NCBI GenBank assembly: GCA_030144965.1
Contig: JAMPUU010000022.1
Coordinates: 21,195-85,194 of the forward strand
Direction of reading: 5' to 3'
From: Nitrospira sp. BO4
GTDB taxonomy: Bacteria; Nitrospirota; Nitrospiria; Nitrospirales; Nitrospiraceae
DNA length: 64,000 bases
Part shown: piece after piece, positions 28,801 to 35,646 of the stretch
Position numbering within the stretch: position 1 is the stretch's first letter
Layout of the letters: each line of letters starts with the position of its first letter
Position numbers and translations under genes: made by a program
The notes under the pieces: model-generated
Databases searched by the model: none
What the model was told of the DNA's origin: nothing
What the model saw: only the letters and a program-made list of their open reading frames with translations

Positions 28801-29060
28801 CGGCCGCCCACTATGCCATACGCGCATACTCCGGACGCATACTCAATGTCGTGGCTTCGAACCGGGTGATGGAGCACGATACCAGACGTGCGTGGAGAGA
28901 CCTGGCGGGCGGAGGATGCGAGACGTTGGAAATCGCCGCCTGGCGAACGGAAGAACTCGTCGTTTCACCGCATGTCCAAGAAACATCTTCGCGCATACTG
29001 CGATTTATCGCCGAGCATTCTCAAGATACTCCGGTGCAACCTACGAATAGGGCAGCGTGA
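19803..29060 (+). CDS. FAAL-loaded two-module NRPS with terminal thioesterase
   Basis: A 3085-residue megasynthetase. Order: fatty acyl-AMP ligase (about 1-590, LKDLIIVRGRNYYPHD), carrier (Ser near 629, GGNSLLAA), condensation (about 690-1125, FHRLVADGWS), adenylation A1 (about 1150-1640), carrier (near 1707, GGHSLLAT), condensation (about 1750-2190, HHIIGDQWS), adenylation A2 (about 2210-2690), carrier (near 2763), thioesterase (about 2800-3060). No epimerase, methyltransferase or ketosynthase is present. Pocket residues of A2, read by alignment to GrsA, are DILQLGMIWK, which matches glycine codes. A1 reads DGTWVAEVWK, with no confident substrate. The thioesterase elbow is GTCIGG, with Cys2893 replacing the usual serine. 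Expected product: fatty acyl-X-glycine, linear or cyclised. The dedicated phosphopantetheinyl transferase follows. Confidence 0.93.
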   Translation: MSKPPPPSVYNLADLFEFRCRSNQNALAYAVVRGNLQLENQLTYSQLERTVRLLADRLACQVPPGTRTLLLYPQGLDVVCAFWACVRAGLVPVPAPTPDPVRRKHSLPRLRAIIEDAQVSLVLTTLEIETLSSGFSLAKEVGQITWMATDQPYDPADPVELPQPTRTALAYLQYTSGSTATPRGVMVDHGNVLAHCKALSVAGAVSDDSRSLCWLPYFHDYGLLHGIIAPFYAGIPAYLMSPVTFLRRPLRWLEAVSRFAITHSGGPNFSYEACLRAVRQQDRWEADLSTWMVASCGAEPIHADTVEQFTNTFGPRGFRRTAFAPAYGLAEATLLVTMKRVGAEPTFLKVEAEALTESIIKVSSASDKAIRTLVGCGEPLEETCIKIVHPATHKECRPDEVGEVWIAGSGIAAGYWEKQEETNVTFKATVAGSGDDPYLRTGDLGFLHRGELFLTGRLKDLIIVRGRNYYPHDLEWTAGQAHPGLRQGCGAAFSIEGETGEWVVLVHEIEKQLSESDITEVMSCVRRALADEYELEIHSVVLIKAGTIPRTSSGKIQRHACKASFEAGQLTVVAASTLSTTIEAQNGRALGGIPETTVEKQLAEIWQEVLGGPPPRRDANFFASGGNSLLAAQVVERIVDVFHAQLSLSVVFECPTFSDLAARITKMSAGLNQAHTGMEGGGGPDDSDRMQAPLTSLLPRSTREGRIPLSSSQQRLWFLEQVHPESAINHISMRVRIRGPVSPEVLEQSVQEIMRRHEILRTRFGSEKGEGYAEVCSDMKLTIGRHDFQTLSQSEREIEVRQFLRTEAGRPFDLRRGPLFRMALLALDRDVHVLALTFHRLVADGWSLRIFCKELALLWEAGGDARGAGLSKSHVQYTDFADWQRIRLDQGLREVHREYWTRQLSGARPPAELPADRPRPKVRTFEGAVRSRPLSAGLAGALDLFCQRQSATRFMVLYAVFVTWLHRYTQESDVVIGSVVADRRRRELEDMMGYCVNTVALRAQLSDGLTGHGLLKHIRRVVADAYDHQELPFEEVIETLSLQRERQLSPLFNVMLVCEDDPLSTFKVRNIEASHLSWEPTASEFDLVLMLVNKVHGLELAFLYDRAIFDESTIHRMLGQIETLLEEFIKRPEARLVELSWLTPEEHRQMLLQWNRPTTPVPCSSGIHALIEAQVERTPHAAAVTCGGQSVSYQELNRRANRVARALQKLGVRADLPVGLCVERSVDGLVGLLGILKAGGGYVPLDPSFPGHRLQLMLEDAKISIVLTQRHLGSHLQGYTGHICDLETIGRSAVRGEDENLAVSISPDQLAYIMYTSGSTGQPKGVAVTHRNLVTSLHARLLYYREQVSRFLLTFSLAFDGSVTGIFWTLMEGGELIIPSEAAHRSPTELATLIAHHRISHVVWVPSLYQAVLGEAVNAQLESLRIVVTAGESLPIELVRRHYQFLPHAKLFNEYGPTEATVWCSVYQTTREETGARVPIGKSIDTMQLYVLDTRLQPMPVGVPGELYVAGDGLARGYVNQPLLTHERFLVNPFVTGSRLYRTGDLARCREDGNVEFLGRMDQQVKLRGYRIELGEVEYALSNFPGVYQTAVLLRQDKPDQHRLVAYVTGQHSLKERLEQIRSYLLSRLPHYMVPSVILWVEAMPLTATGKANRGALPATEDSAGQTAAKIAPTNQVEESLAELWKSVLAVPEAGIQDNFFERGGHSLLATQLVSRIRELFEVDIPLPLLFERPTIQALAEAVTRLRDQEQKVSVLPPIIQVPRDRPLPLSYSQQRMWLMYRLAPESTAYNMPFASRQMGRLNKSALRSTIDAICKRHEAFRTTFVMTGEGPVQIISPFQSPHWTEVDLTQLPHEQRQQQAARLVEQEASQPFDLEKGPLARFLLIAIEPDDHVLVLTMHHIIGDQWSFGIIGHEFAVFYNAFCCGEIPSAKPIPLQYADYAVWQRRCLTDDRLRAQADYWQKKLAGLSRLSLPTDYPRPAAQTFNGSHCMLEWPASLIDRLKQFSAEHNATVFMTLLACFQVLLSRYSGQHDVAVGSPIANRTQSAVESIIGSFVNTLVLRTDLSGDPTFVELVAQVRETALGAYANQDFPFDKLVETMHSSRDHSSAPLVQVLFNLPNAPIGEIDVHGLSWVPFEVETQAAQFDLSLTIDTEISRKAYLTFNTDLFQPQTAERMLGQYKALLQSALGNPKSRLSELPTLTEPERKQMLQDWNCTQQDYPQSECFPQLFECQAERTPDAVALSMGQKALRYGELNARANQLARYLQTLGVRPGVTVGIGLERSLEMVVALMGVLKAGGTYVPLDPEYPRDRLRFMTEDASVVVLLTSEELSDRFDARTCRVLCLDREWERIAQQVDNNLPPIATPQDLAYILYTSGSTGQPKGVEVPHRALLNFLCSIRREPGCSTQDILLSVTTLSFDIAGLELYVPLLVGARVEIADRAVTMDGRQLRALCEAVQPTIMQATPATWRMLIEAGWLGSQKLTVLCGGEALPPDLATSLRDRSSALWNMYGPTETTIWSTIEKIERTDQEITIGRPIANTDVYILDHFLQPVPIGVAGELYIGGHGLARGYRGRPELTQDRFIHHPFSTDSLAKLYRTGDLARYRADGRIVHLGRLDHQVKIRGFRVELGDIETALSRHPAVRQAVVTAREDPHGNKQLVAYVVFQDGSAPNQMELRSFLRAEIPEYMVPSLFISLSAMPLTANNKVDRKALPAPASTLSSDAVYVAPSAQIDVQMAALWQQVFGINTVGLHDNFFDLGGHSLKAAQLFYLIEQVYGRHLPLSTLFQAPTIASLTSLLAQEQSSSPWQSLVTIHPNGSSVPVFLIPGIGGDVLWFAQLARLLSRTHPVYGFQARGFDGKAEPFDSVTEMAKQYVAEIRTCFPKGPYAIVGTCIGGLVAYEMAQRLVAQGESVTLVIMNSWHPSSYRSDATEHPRPLPLPLAVLWLTWRTVGDLLRRPMNEWLSVVRRKCETLWSIVNGPTGNERRQQLGKRIEEAMFHAAAHYAIRAYSGRILNVVASNRVMEHDTRRAWRDLAGGGCETLEIAAWRTEELVVSPHVQETSSRILRFIAEHSQDTPVQPTNRAA

Positions 29061-29117
29061 TTTTCACCAGCTCCGTTTGCCGAGGAACGAAGGTGCTGTC
29101 GGCATCAGGATAACAAT

Positions 29118-29870
29118 GTGCGGATCTCATTCCATTCAATCGATCGTCTAGCCAGTACAGAGCGGCAGGATCCCGTCTCGCTTGAGCCGAACGCCGTGCA
29201 TCTCTGGGGTATTGAGCTCAACGGGTCGCCAGACTGCCTCACGAGATGCGCACAATGGCTGGACGACGTCGAGCGAGGGCGAGCGGCTCGCCTGGTTCGA
29301 GAAGAGGATTGGCAGCACTACGTGCTGGCTCATGGTGGCCTCAGAGCGGTGCTGAGCTGGTACCTTGGGGTCTCCCCGGATGTCGTGGCGCTGGAGCGGA
29401 GCGCAGCAGGCAAACCCTTCGTGACTTCGAAATTGGGAGATCGATCCGCGATCACGTTCAATATGTCCCATGCCCATGGCCGCGCGCTCATTGCGGTTTC
29501 AAACGCGCAAGAGGTCGGAGTCGATCTCGAATTCGTTCGGTTGGGTGTCGAGGCGGAAAAACTATCCCAGCGTTATTTTGCAGACCCCGAACATACAGCG
29601 ATCATGCGGTTGCCCCAGGAACAGCGTGCGGCTAGATTCTTCCGCTACTGGGTTGCGAAAGAAGCGGCGCTCAAGGCACAAGGCATCGGTCTCCAAGGGC
29701 TGGCCGAGTGCAAGATTGTCTTTGGATCGGAGGCGGCGGACGCGGAAGTTGGAGTCCGATCGGCTTTTCCGGTCCAACATGAAGTGAGGGTTCGCTTTCT
29801 TTCTTGCGGGAATGGATGGGAAGCGGCAGTGGCCGCCCAAGAATTAGACAGGATAAAGCAGTGGACCTAG
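29118..29870 (+). CDS. Sfp-type 4'-phosphopantetheinyl transferase
   Basis: A 250-residue enzyme that would convert the three carrier domains of the upstream megasynthetase to their holo forms. Motifs of the Sfp/Gsp group are present: AAGKPFV, FNMSHAHG, EVGVDLEFV with the Mg-binding Asp and Glu, and RYWVAKEAALKAQG. Length is normal. It begins with GTG 57 bases after the NRPS stop and is probably co-transcribed with it. It might also serve the acyl carrier protein at 3657-3914, but proximity argues for the NRPS. Confidence 0.9.
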   Translation: MRISFHSIDRLASTERQDPVSLEPNAVHLWGIELNGSPDCLTRCAQWLDDVERGRAARLVREEDWQHYVLAHGGLRAVLSWYLGVSPDVVALERSAAGKPFVTSKLGDRSAITFNMSHAHGRALIAVSNAQEVGVDLEFVRLGVEAEKLSQRYFADPEHTAIMRLPQEQRAARFFRYWVAKEAALKAQGIGLQGLAECKIVFGSEAADAEVGVRSAFPVQHEVRVRFLSCGNGWEAAVAAQELDRIKQWT

Positions 29871-29930
29871 AGCAGCAGGAAAGACCCGCTGACCCCTAGG
29901 CGGAGAAGTCGAACCAGCCAAACACTTTCC

Positions 29931-30566
29931 CTAACGGCCACATTCCGACGAGTGCTGCACGCATTGCCCAAGCCATGAGCCGACCTGATCAAGCAAGGCG
30001 GCAACCGCTCGGTTGGCAGCCAGCACACCTCCATAGGCGTTCTCGCTCGGAGCATTCTCCACCGCTTCAAAAGCCCGCGTGCTCACGATTTCGGATTCTT
30101 TGAGATCGACCAATTGTGTGCGGATCGACACCCTGACTCGGCTCGGTTGCTGGAAAAACTCCTGTTGCAGGGAGAATCCATAGGTATCCAGGCGATAGTC
30201 TCCGCGGATCGAATTTGGCAGTGGAATCACGGAATGCCACACCCCACTCCGGCTAAGCACCTCAACCATCAACGGCGTGAGCATGCGCACCGGGGTATCG
30301 GCCCATTGATTCACGGCATAGAAGTCCAGTTCGTACGGACGTTTGACGTACACCATGCGTTGCGTTTCAAATCCGGGCTCCGGTTGGGGCGGACTCACGA
30401 GCAACACCGGGCCGTTGCTCCCGTCAGGCCGGCCCGCGCTGTGCCAGCCATCAAGGCTCAACTGATACGTACGAATCTCCTGAGAATCCTTGCCGAGTGA
30501 TAGACAGCCGGCTGCGGTTACTATCAAGAGCGCACACGCGACTTGTATTAACCGATCCTTCATCAT
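29931..30566 (-). CDS. ABC transport auxiliary lipoprotein (Mla/Pqi type)
   Basis: A 211-residue lipoprotein of the ABC_trans_aux/PqiC-like family. The signal peptide ends VTAAGC. The mature part contains YVKRPYELDFYAVNQWADTP, a family landmark, and alternates short strands and helices. It follows the MCE gene after 25 bases and closes the mlaE-mlaF-mlaD operon, where such lipoproteins are thought to connect the transporter to the outer membrane. An ATG pair occurs at the start (30566 and 30563); the longer frame overlaps the MCE gene. The converging phosphopantetheinyl transferase gene ends 60 bases away. Confidence 0.82.
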   Translation of the reverse strand: MMKDRLIQVACALLIVTAAGCLSLGKDSQEIRTYQLSLDGWHSAGRPDGSNGPVLLVSPPQPEPGFETQRMVYVKRPYELDFYAVNQWADTPVRMLTPLMVEVLSRSGVWHSVIPLPNSIRGDYRLDTYGFSLQQEFFQQPSRVRVSIRTQLVDLKESEIVSTRAFEAVENAPSENAYGGVLAANRAVAALLDQVGSWLGQCVQHSSECGR

Positions 30567-30591
30567 CTCATCAAGATGACACGTTCCGATC

Positions 30592-31554
30592 TTACTCCCC
30601 CGGACCGCGGGGCGGCGTCTTTCGTCCAAATACCAGAGAGCTCGGCTCTCGTTCAAAATCCCTCGCCACCCGAGTCAACGTACTCGTGAGCTGTCTCAGT
30701 TCCGTGACCAATGAGCCGGCTTCTGGAAGAGTCCGCCGCGTGAACTGTTGCAGTTCGGGTCTGGCCTCATTGACGACCGTTCCCACGGTCTTGCTGGTCC
30801 GAGCCAGTTCGTCCGTCGCAGTGCCCAGCGCGACGACGCTCTTGTTAATCCCCGCGAGTAAGGTCGGAACCTGCGCATTGAGCGAGGCCGTCAACTTGAC
30901 AAGGTTGTCGGCGCTTCTGGCGGCACCGTCCAGACTTTGCTCGATCTGCGTCTTATGAGCCGCGACAGCCTGCGCGACATCGGCGAGGTCCTTGATCGTC
31001 TTCTTGAGCAGCACGCGATTTTCTTCATCCAAAACCTTCGCCGCCCCCTTCGCCGCCGTATCAAGATCGACCAAGAGTTGGGCCAGACCTTCTTCAGAAA
31101 GTAAACGAGAGACGGCTTCATCCAAGCGGAAGAACAGGGATGGACCGGTCTTGATGACCGGATAGGCTTGCCCCTCTTGGGCTTGCAACGAAGGAGCCTC
31201 TCGGCTTCCTCCGGTCAAATTGACCGTTGCAAGACCCGTGAGCCCCTGGGTCTCCAGCACGGCGATCGTGTCGGTCTTGATCGGCGTTCCGCGCACTATT
31301 TCCATCGTTAACAGAACTTCTTCCGGATTGTCCGGGCTTAAGGCAATGGCCTTGACCCGGCCTACATCGACGCCCCGATACTTGACGGTAGAATTCACGC
31401 TCAATCCTGCGACCGACTCCCGCATATAGGCCAAGTACCGGTCGTAAGAGCCTCGGTAATCCGTCTTTCCCAGCCACAAAATGCCGGCTAGGACAGCCGC
31501 TCCGAGAAACGCGACGAACGAGCCGACCAGAATATAATTGACCTTTGGTTCCAT
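30592..31554 (-). CDS. mlaD: MCE-domain lipid transport protein (MlaD-like)
   Basis: A 320-residue inner-membrane protein with one transmembrane helix (about residues 7-28), one MCE domain (MRESVAGLSVNSTVKYRGVD, and IVRGTPIKTDTIAVLETQGL), and a long helical C-terminal region likely to form a coiled coil. MCE proteins form hexameric rings that pass phospholipids across the periplasm. The C-terminal extension is longer than in E. coli MlaD. The ABC ATPase and permease are encoded upstream, so the gene is named from context as well as domain. Confidence 0.88.
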   Translation of the reverse strand: MEPKVNYILVGSFVAFLGAAVLAGILWLGKTDYRGSYDRYLAYMRESVAGLSVNSTVKYRGVDVGRVKAIALSPDNPEEVLLTMEIVRGTPIKTDTIAVLETQGLTGLATVNLTGGSREAPSLQAQEGQAYPVIKTGPSLFFRLDEAVSRLLSEEGLAQLLVDLDTAAKGAAKVLDEENRVLLKKTIKDLADVAQAVAAHKTQIEQSLDGAARSADNLVKLTASLNAQVPTLLAGINKSVVALGTATDELARTSKTVGTVVNEARPELQQFTRRTLPEAGSLVTELRQLTSTLTRVARDFEREPSSLVFGRKTPPRGPGE

Positions 31555-31614
31555 CCGGATGCCTTCTTAGAATCTCGTCATTCGTCTCTCGTATCTCGAT
31601 CCTGAGTTCCTAGT

Positions 31615-31648
31615 TTCGAGTTTCACGTTTCAAGTTATAGAACTCGAA
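31615..31648. repeat. Inverted repeat between mlaF and mlaD
   Basis: TTCGAGTT at 31615-31622 and AACTCGAA at 31641-31648 form a perfect 8-base stem with an 18-base loop. The whole 31555-31700 spacer is built of short recurring words such as TTTCACGTTTCA and CTCGTATCTCG, unlike coding DNA. It interrupts an otherwise tightly spaced operon and could be an mRNA stem or a dispersed intergenic element. Confidence 0.45.
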
Positions 31649-31700
31649 CACGGAACTCGCAACTCTTCATTGACTTGACTCACGAGATACGCTTCACGTT

Positions 31701-32510
31701 TCACGGCTGAAGTTCCCGGTGATTCCACGCCGCCTGTTCGCTCGCCGCCCTCCCGCGTGGTCCGTGGAAGTATTCGCGGACGACGGGATCGTCCGATCGG
31801 GACAATTCCTGCATGCTTCCAACACCCAACACCTTCCCACGGCCCAGGACGGCCACACGATTGGCGATACGCCATAGCGAATCCAGATCGTGCGTGACCA
31901 TGACCACCGTCAATCCCAAGAGACTCTTCAACGAGAGCACGAGATCGTCGAATCCAGCCGCGATGATCGGATCGAGTCCGGCCGTCGGCTCGTCGAGAAA
32001 CAACAATTCCGGATCCATGATGATCGCCCGGGCGAGTGCAGCCCGCCTCCGCATGCCACCACTCAGCTCGTTGGGATATTTCGCGGCGCTGTCCGGCGGC
32101 AATCCTACCATCGCGATTTTGGCGGCAACCATGTCGCGGATCAGCCCCGCACTCAGTGTCGTATGCTCCCTCAGCGGGACCGCGACATTCTCCGCCAGCG
32201 TGAATGAGCTGAACAGTGCGCCATGCTGGAACATCACACCGAATCGGCGGTGGACCGGATGGCCATTGCCCGTTTCCAATCGCCGGCTGTCCAATCCGAA
32301 CAGCCGTATCGTTCCAGCCGAGGGAGTGATCAGACCGATGATTTCCCGTAACAATGTGGTCTTGCCGGACCCGTTGCCTCCGGCAATCGCGAAAATTTCA
32401 CCCCGGCGAATGGACAGACTGACGTCCTCATGCACGACAGCCTGTCCAAGCTTCGTCGCGACATGGTTCACTTCGATGACCGGTGTCTCTGCATTCATGG
32501 CAGACGGCAT
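31701..32510 (-). CDS. mlaF: ABC transporter ATP-binding protein (MlaF-like)
   Basis: A 269-residue ATPase that would power lipid transport with the MlaE permease. Walker A is GGNGSGKTTLLRE, the signature LSGGMRRRAALARA, and Walker B LLFLDEPTAGLDP. It starts 35 bases after the mlaE stop in the same direction; a second in-frame ATG occurs 4 codons later. The 146-base space to mlaD holds the inverted repeat described separately. Assignment to the Mla family rests on the flanking permease and MCE protein. Confidence 0.9.
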   Translation of the reverse strand: MPSAMNAETPVIEVNHVATKLGQAVVHEDVSLSIRRGEIFAIAGGNGSGKTTLLREIIGLITPSAGTIRLFGLDSRRLETGNGHPVHRRFGVMFQHGALFSSFTLAENVAVPLREHTTLSAGLIRDMVAAKIAMVGLPPDSAAKYPNELSGGMRRRAALARAIIMDPELLFLDEPTAGLDPIIAAGFDDLVLSLKSLLGLTVVMVTHDLDSLWRIANRVAVLGRGKVLGVGSMQELSRSDDPVVREYFHGPRGRAASEQAAWNHRELQP

Positions 32511-32544
32511 CAGTAACTATCTCCCACACACCCATGCGGTCTCG

Positions 32545-33678
32545 TCAAAGGTCCCACCAATTGAGAAGGATGCTGCAGATTGCATCGAACACGATCACGA
32601 GAAAGATTCCCTGCACGACACTGATGGTGGTGTGTCGACCGACATCATCCACACCACCACGAATCTGAAATCCTTGATAGCAGCCCACCAGGGCGATGAT
32701 CGCCGCGAAAAATGGTGCCTTCCCCAACCCAATGAGAAAGTGTTGAACAGGGACGGCTTCTTCGAATCGCGCGATAAACTCCGCGAAACTCACGTTGAGT
32801 TCTCCCAGGGCAATGAGCATGCCGCCGAATACGCCCACGACATCTGCGTACACTGTTAATAGGGGCAGGGCGATGATCAAGGCAAGCGACCGAGGCAGCA
32901 CGAGCAGATTCATGGGTGAGATCCCCAATGTCCGTACGGCATCCAGTTCTTCCGTCACTTTCATGGTGCCGATCTCCGCCGTATAGGCTGATCCCGAACG
33001 GCCGGCGATGAGGATCGCCACGATCAACGGCGCAATCTCACGCACCAGCGAGATGCCGACCAAGTCCACGATAAAAATGTTCGTGCCGAACTTCCGCAAC
33101 TGTTCCGCGCCTTGATAGGCAATCACCACTCCGACGAGAAACGTCAGCAAGCCCGTGATCGGCAAGGCCCTGACGCCGTCCAGTTCGACGAACCGCAAAA
33201 GCGCCCGCCATCGAATGGAACTCGGCCGCATCAGTGCCCGGCCGAACGCGATGGTACTTTCCCCAACAAAGGCGAGCGCGCGAATCGTGGACGCTTGCCG
33301 GGACTGTATGGCGCGCGAAAGGCTCTCAGCCCACCCCGGTCCGCGGACAGGGACTCCACGTTCGGGTCGAGACCACTGCATCTCGATTTTCCTGAGCAGT
33401 TCGGCAAATTCCGGCTTCAGCCCCTGAAGTGACGCCTGTTGGCCCTTGTGCCGCACACCTTCGATGCAGCGCTGCAGCACGAGGGCGCCGCCCGTATCCA
33501 TGGCGGTCACTTCACCGGCGTCGTACAGGACGGTCGAAGTCTCCGGCCATCGAAGCGCCCGACCTCCCCGCTCCAGCTGAGCCAAGTTCGGAAGAGTCCA
33601 AGCCCCGCGGCAATGGATCACATTATCCTCGACAGAGATCGTTGCCTGTTCTTCCACCGGCTCTACTCCGTCGGTCAC
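32545..33678 (-). CDS. mlaE: MlaE-type permease with N-terminal STAS domain
   Basis: A 377-residue protein. Residues about 10-105 form a STAS-like domain (TVLYDAGEVTAMDTGGALVL); in E. coli a separate protein, MlaB, plays this part. The rest is the MlaE permease with about five to six transmembrane helices and motifs VGISLVREIAPLIVAILIAG and RSGSAYTAEIGTMKVTEEL. With MlaF it makes the inner-membrane lipid transporter. The gene leads the operon. The GTG start has only a weak ribosome binding site. Confidence 0.9.
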   Translation of the reverse strand: MTDGVEPVEEQATISVEDNVIHCRGAWTLPNLAQLERGGRALRWPETSTVLYDAGEVTAMDTGGALVLQRCIEGVRHKGQQASLQGLKPEFAELLRKIEMQWSRPERGVPVRGPGWAESLSRAIQSRQASTIRALAFVGESTIAFGRALMRPSSIRWRALLRFVELDGVRALPITGLLTFLVGVVIAYQGAEQLRKFGTNIFIVDLVGISLVREIAPLIVAILIAGRSGSAYTAEIGTMKVTEELDAVRTLGISPMNLLVLPRSLALIIALPLLTVYADVVGVFGGMLIALGELNVSFAEFIARFEEAVPVQHFLIGLGKAPFFAAIIALVGCYQGFQIRGGVDDVGRHTTISVVQGIFLVIVFDAICSILLNWWDL

Positions 33679-33755
33679 CCCGACTCTTCATGCGATTGAG
33701 TATCACAGCCACTCGGATTCTCACGAAAGGCCGCGAGGACAGCTCCATACACCGC

Positions 33756-35558
33756 TCACATAGTTTCCATGACCGCCTTCAGCTCCGCACCGGTAATGAC
33801 CTCTCGCTCCAACAAGAGCTTCGCCCCTCGTTCCAGAGCGGCCTTCTTATCTTCCAGCAATCGCTTCACCCGTCCATATTGCGCCTCGATGATCCGCCGC
33901 ACTTCGCAATCGATTTCACGGGCAGTCTCTTCGGAGTAATCGCCTTTTTCAGACGCGACAGGAAGTTGGAGGAACTGAGGCTGTCGTTCCCGTTCCAACG
34001 TGATGGTGCCGAGCTTTTCGCTCATTCCGTAGGCCTTCACCATACTTTTCGCGATGTCTGTGGCCTTGACGAGATCGTTCTGCGCCCCCGTCGAGGCCTC
34101 GCCGAAGATGGTCTCTTCGGCAATCCGCCCGCCGAGCAATACAGCGACTTTATTCTCCAATTCCGATTTCGTCATCAGAAACCGGTCTTCCGTCGGAAGC
34201 TGCAGCGTATAACCGAGTGCCGCCACACCGCGTGGGATGATGGAGATCTTCTGCACCTGATCTGACCCTGGTATGGACAGGGCGACGAGCGCGTGGCCGG
34301 TTTCGTGAAAGGCGACCCGCTCTTTTTCCATCTTGTTCAGGACGCGATTTTTCTTTTCTAATCCGGCGATGACCCGCTCCACGGCCTCCTGCAACTCAGC
34401 GAAGCTCACCTGATCTTTCCCTCGGCGTACCGCGAGTAACGCCGCCTCGTTGATGACATTTGCCAAATCGGCTCCGGAGAATCCCGGTGTCATTGCTGCA
34501 ATCTGTTCCAGATCAGCCTCCTGGCTCAACGCCACCTTCTTGGCGTGAACTCGAAGCACGTCCAGACGCCCTTTCTTGTCTGGACGATCCACCGTCACAT
34601 GGCGATCGAATCGACCCGCGCGCAGCAGGGCAGGGTCGAGAATTTCAGGACGGTTGGTGGCGGCCATGAGAATTACGCCGACGCGAGGGTCGAATCCATC
34701 CATCTCGACCAACAGCTGATTGAGGGTTTGCTCACGCTCCTCGTGCGCCATGGGGCCGACACCGCGGGCTTTTCCCAGTGCATCCAACTCGTCGATGAAA
34801 ATAATGCAGGGCGCTTTGCCCTTCGCCTGTTCGAACAGATCACGGACTCTGGCCGCCCCCACCCCCACGAACATCTCGACAAACTCGGATCCACTGATGC
34901 TGAAAAACGGCACTCCTGACTCGCCCGCCACCGCCCTCGCCAGCAGCGTCTTGCCGGTTCCAGGCGGGCCGACGAGGAGGATTCCCTTGGGAATCTTGCC
35001 TCCGAGCTTGGTGAACTTCTCCGGTGTCCTCAGGAACTCGATCACCTCGCGCAATTCGTCTTTGGCCTCGTCTACCCCGGCCACGTCCGCGAACGTCACC
35101 TTGACGTCCTTTTCCATGTAGATCTTCGCCTTCGACTGGCCGACCTGCATGAAGCCGCCCTGGGCCTGTCCCAATCGGCGAAAAATGAAGAACCAGATAC
35201 CGACAAAGAGAGCAACCGGGATGATCCACGACAGAAGATCGCGCCAAAACGTGGATTCAATGACTCCGGAAAAAGTGACGCCATGTTGATTGAGTTCGCG
35301 GACCAGGTCCGGGTCCTCGACTCGCACGGTTGCAAAGACCTTCTGCTCTTTCGAATCTCCCTCGGGTTTCAACTTTCCGGTGAGCACTTGGCTGGTCACC
35401 GAGACCTCGGCTACCTTCCCGGTTGCCACCAACTTCTTGAATTCACTGTACGGCAGTTCTTCGACCTTGCTGAGGGCGTGTATGAAGTCATGCACGATCA
35501 CCACCGCCATGACGGCGAGCAGCACGTACCAGATTGAAAAGGAGACTTTCTTATTCAT
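33756..35558 (-). CDS. ftsH: ATP-dependent zinc metalloprotease FtsH
   Basis: A 600-residue membrane-bound AAA+ protease that degrades membrane and regulatory proteins. Two N-terminal transmembrane helices flank a small periplasmic domain. The AAA domain has [19 protein letters not shown], the pore loop [26 protein letters not shown], and the peptidase domain has HETGH. GGAGGAG lies 8 bases before the ATG. It appears monocistronic between the lipid transporter and a DUF1207 gene. The length is slightly under that of E. coli FtsH (about 640). Confidence 0.95.
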   Translation of the reverse strand: MNKKVSFSIWYVLLAVMAVVIVHDFIHALSKVEELPYSEFKKLVATGKVAEVSVTSQVLTGKLKPEGDSKEQKVFATVRVEDPDLVRELNQHGVTFSGVIESTFWRDLLSWIIPVALFVGIWFFIFRRLGQAQGGFMQVGQSKAKIYMEKDVKVTFADVAGVDEAKDELREVIEFLRTPEKFTKLGGKIPKGILLVGPPGTGKTLLARAVAGESGVPFFSISGSEFVEMFVGVGAARVRDLFEQAKGKAPCIIFIDELDALGKARGVGPMAHEEREQTLNQLLVEMDGFDPRVGVILMAATNRPEILDPALLRAGRFDRHVTVDRPDKKGRLDVLRVHAKKVALSQEADLEQIAAMTPGFSGADLANVINEAALLAVRRGKDQVSFAELQEAVERVIAGLEKKNRVLNKMEKERVAFHETGHALVALSIPGSDQVQKISIIPRGVAALGYTLQLPTEDRFLMTKSELENKVAVLLGGRIAEETIFGEASTGAQNDLVKATDIAKSMVKAYGMSEKLGTITLERERQPQFLQLPVASEKGDYSEETAREIDCEVRRIIEAQYGRVKRLLEDKKAALERGAKLLLEREVITGAELKAVMETM

Positions 35559-35646
35559 CGGCGTTGCTCCTCCAGGGTGCTGAGCGGGACTTTCCCCAGC
35601 GCCGACAGCTTGAACATTGACCGATTCTCAGCATCTACGCGTAACT

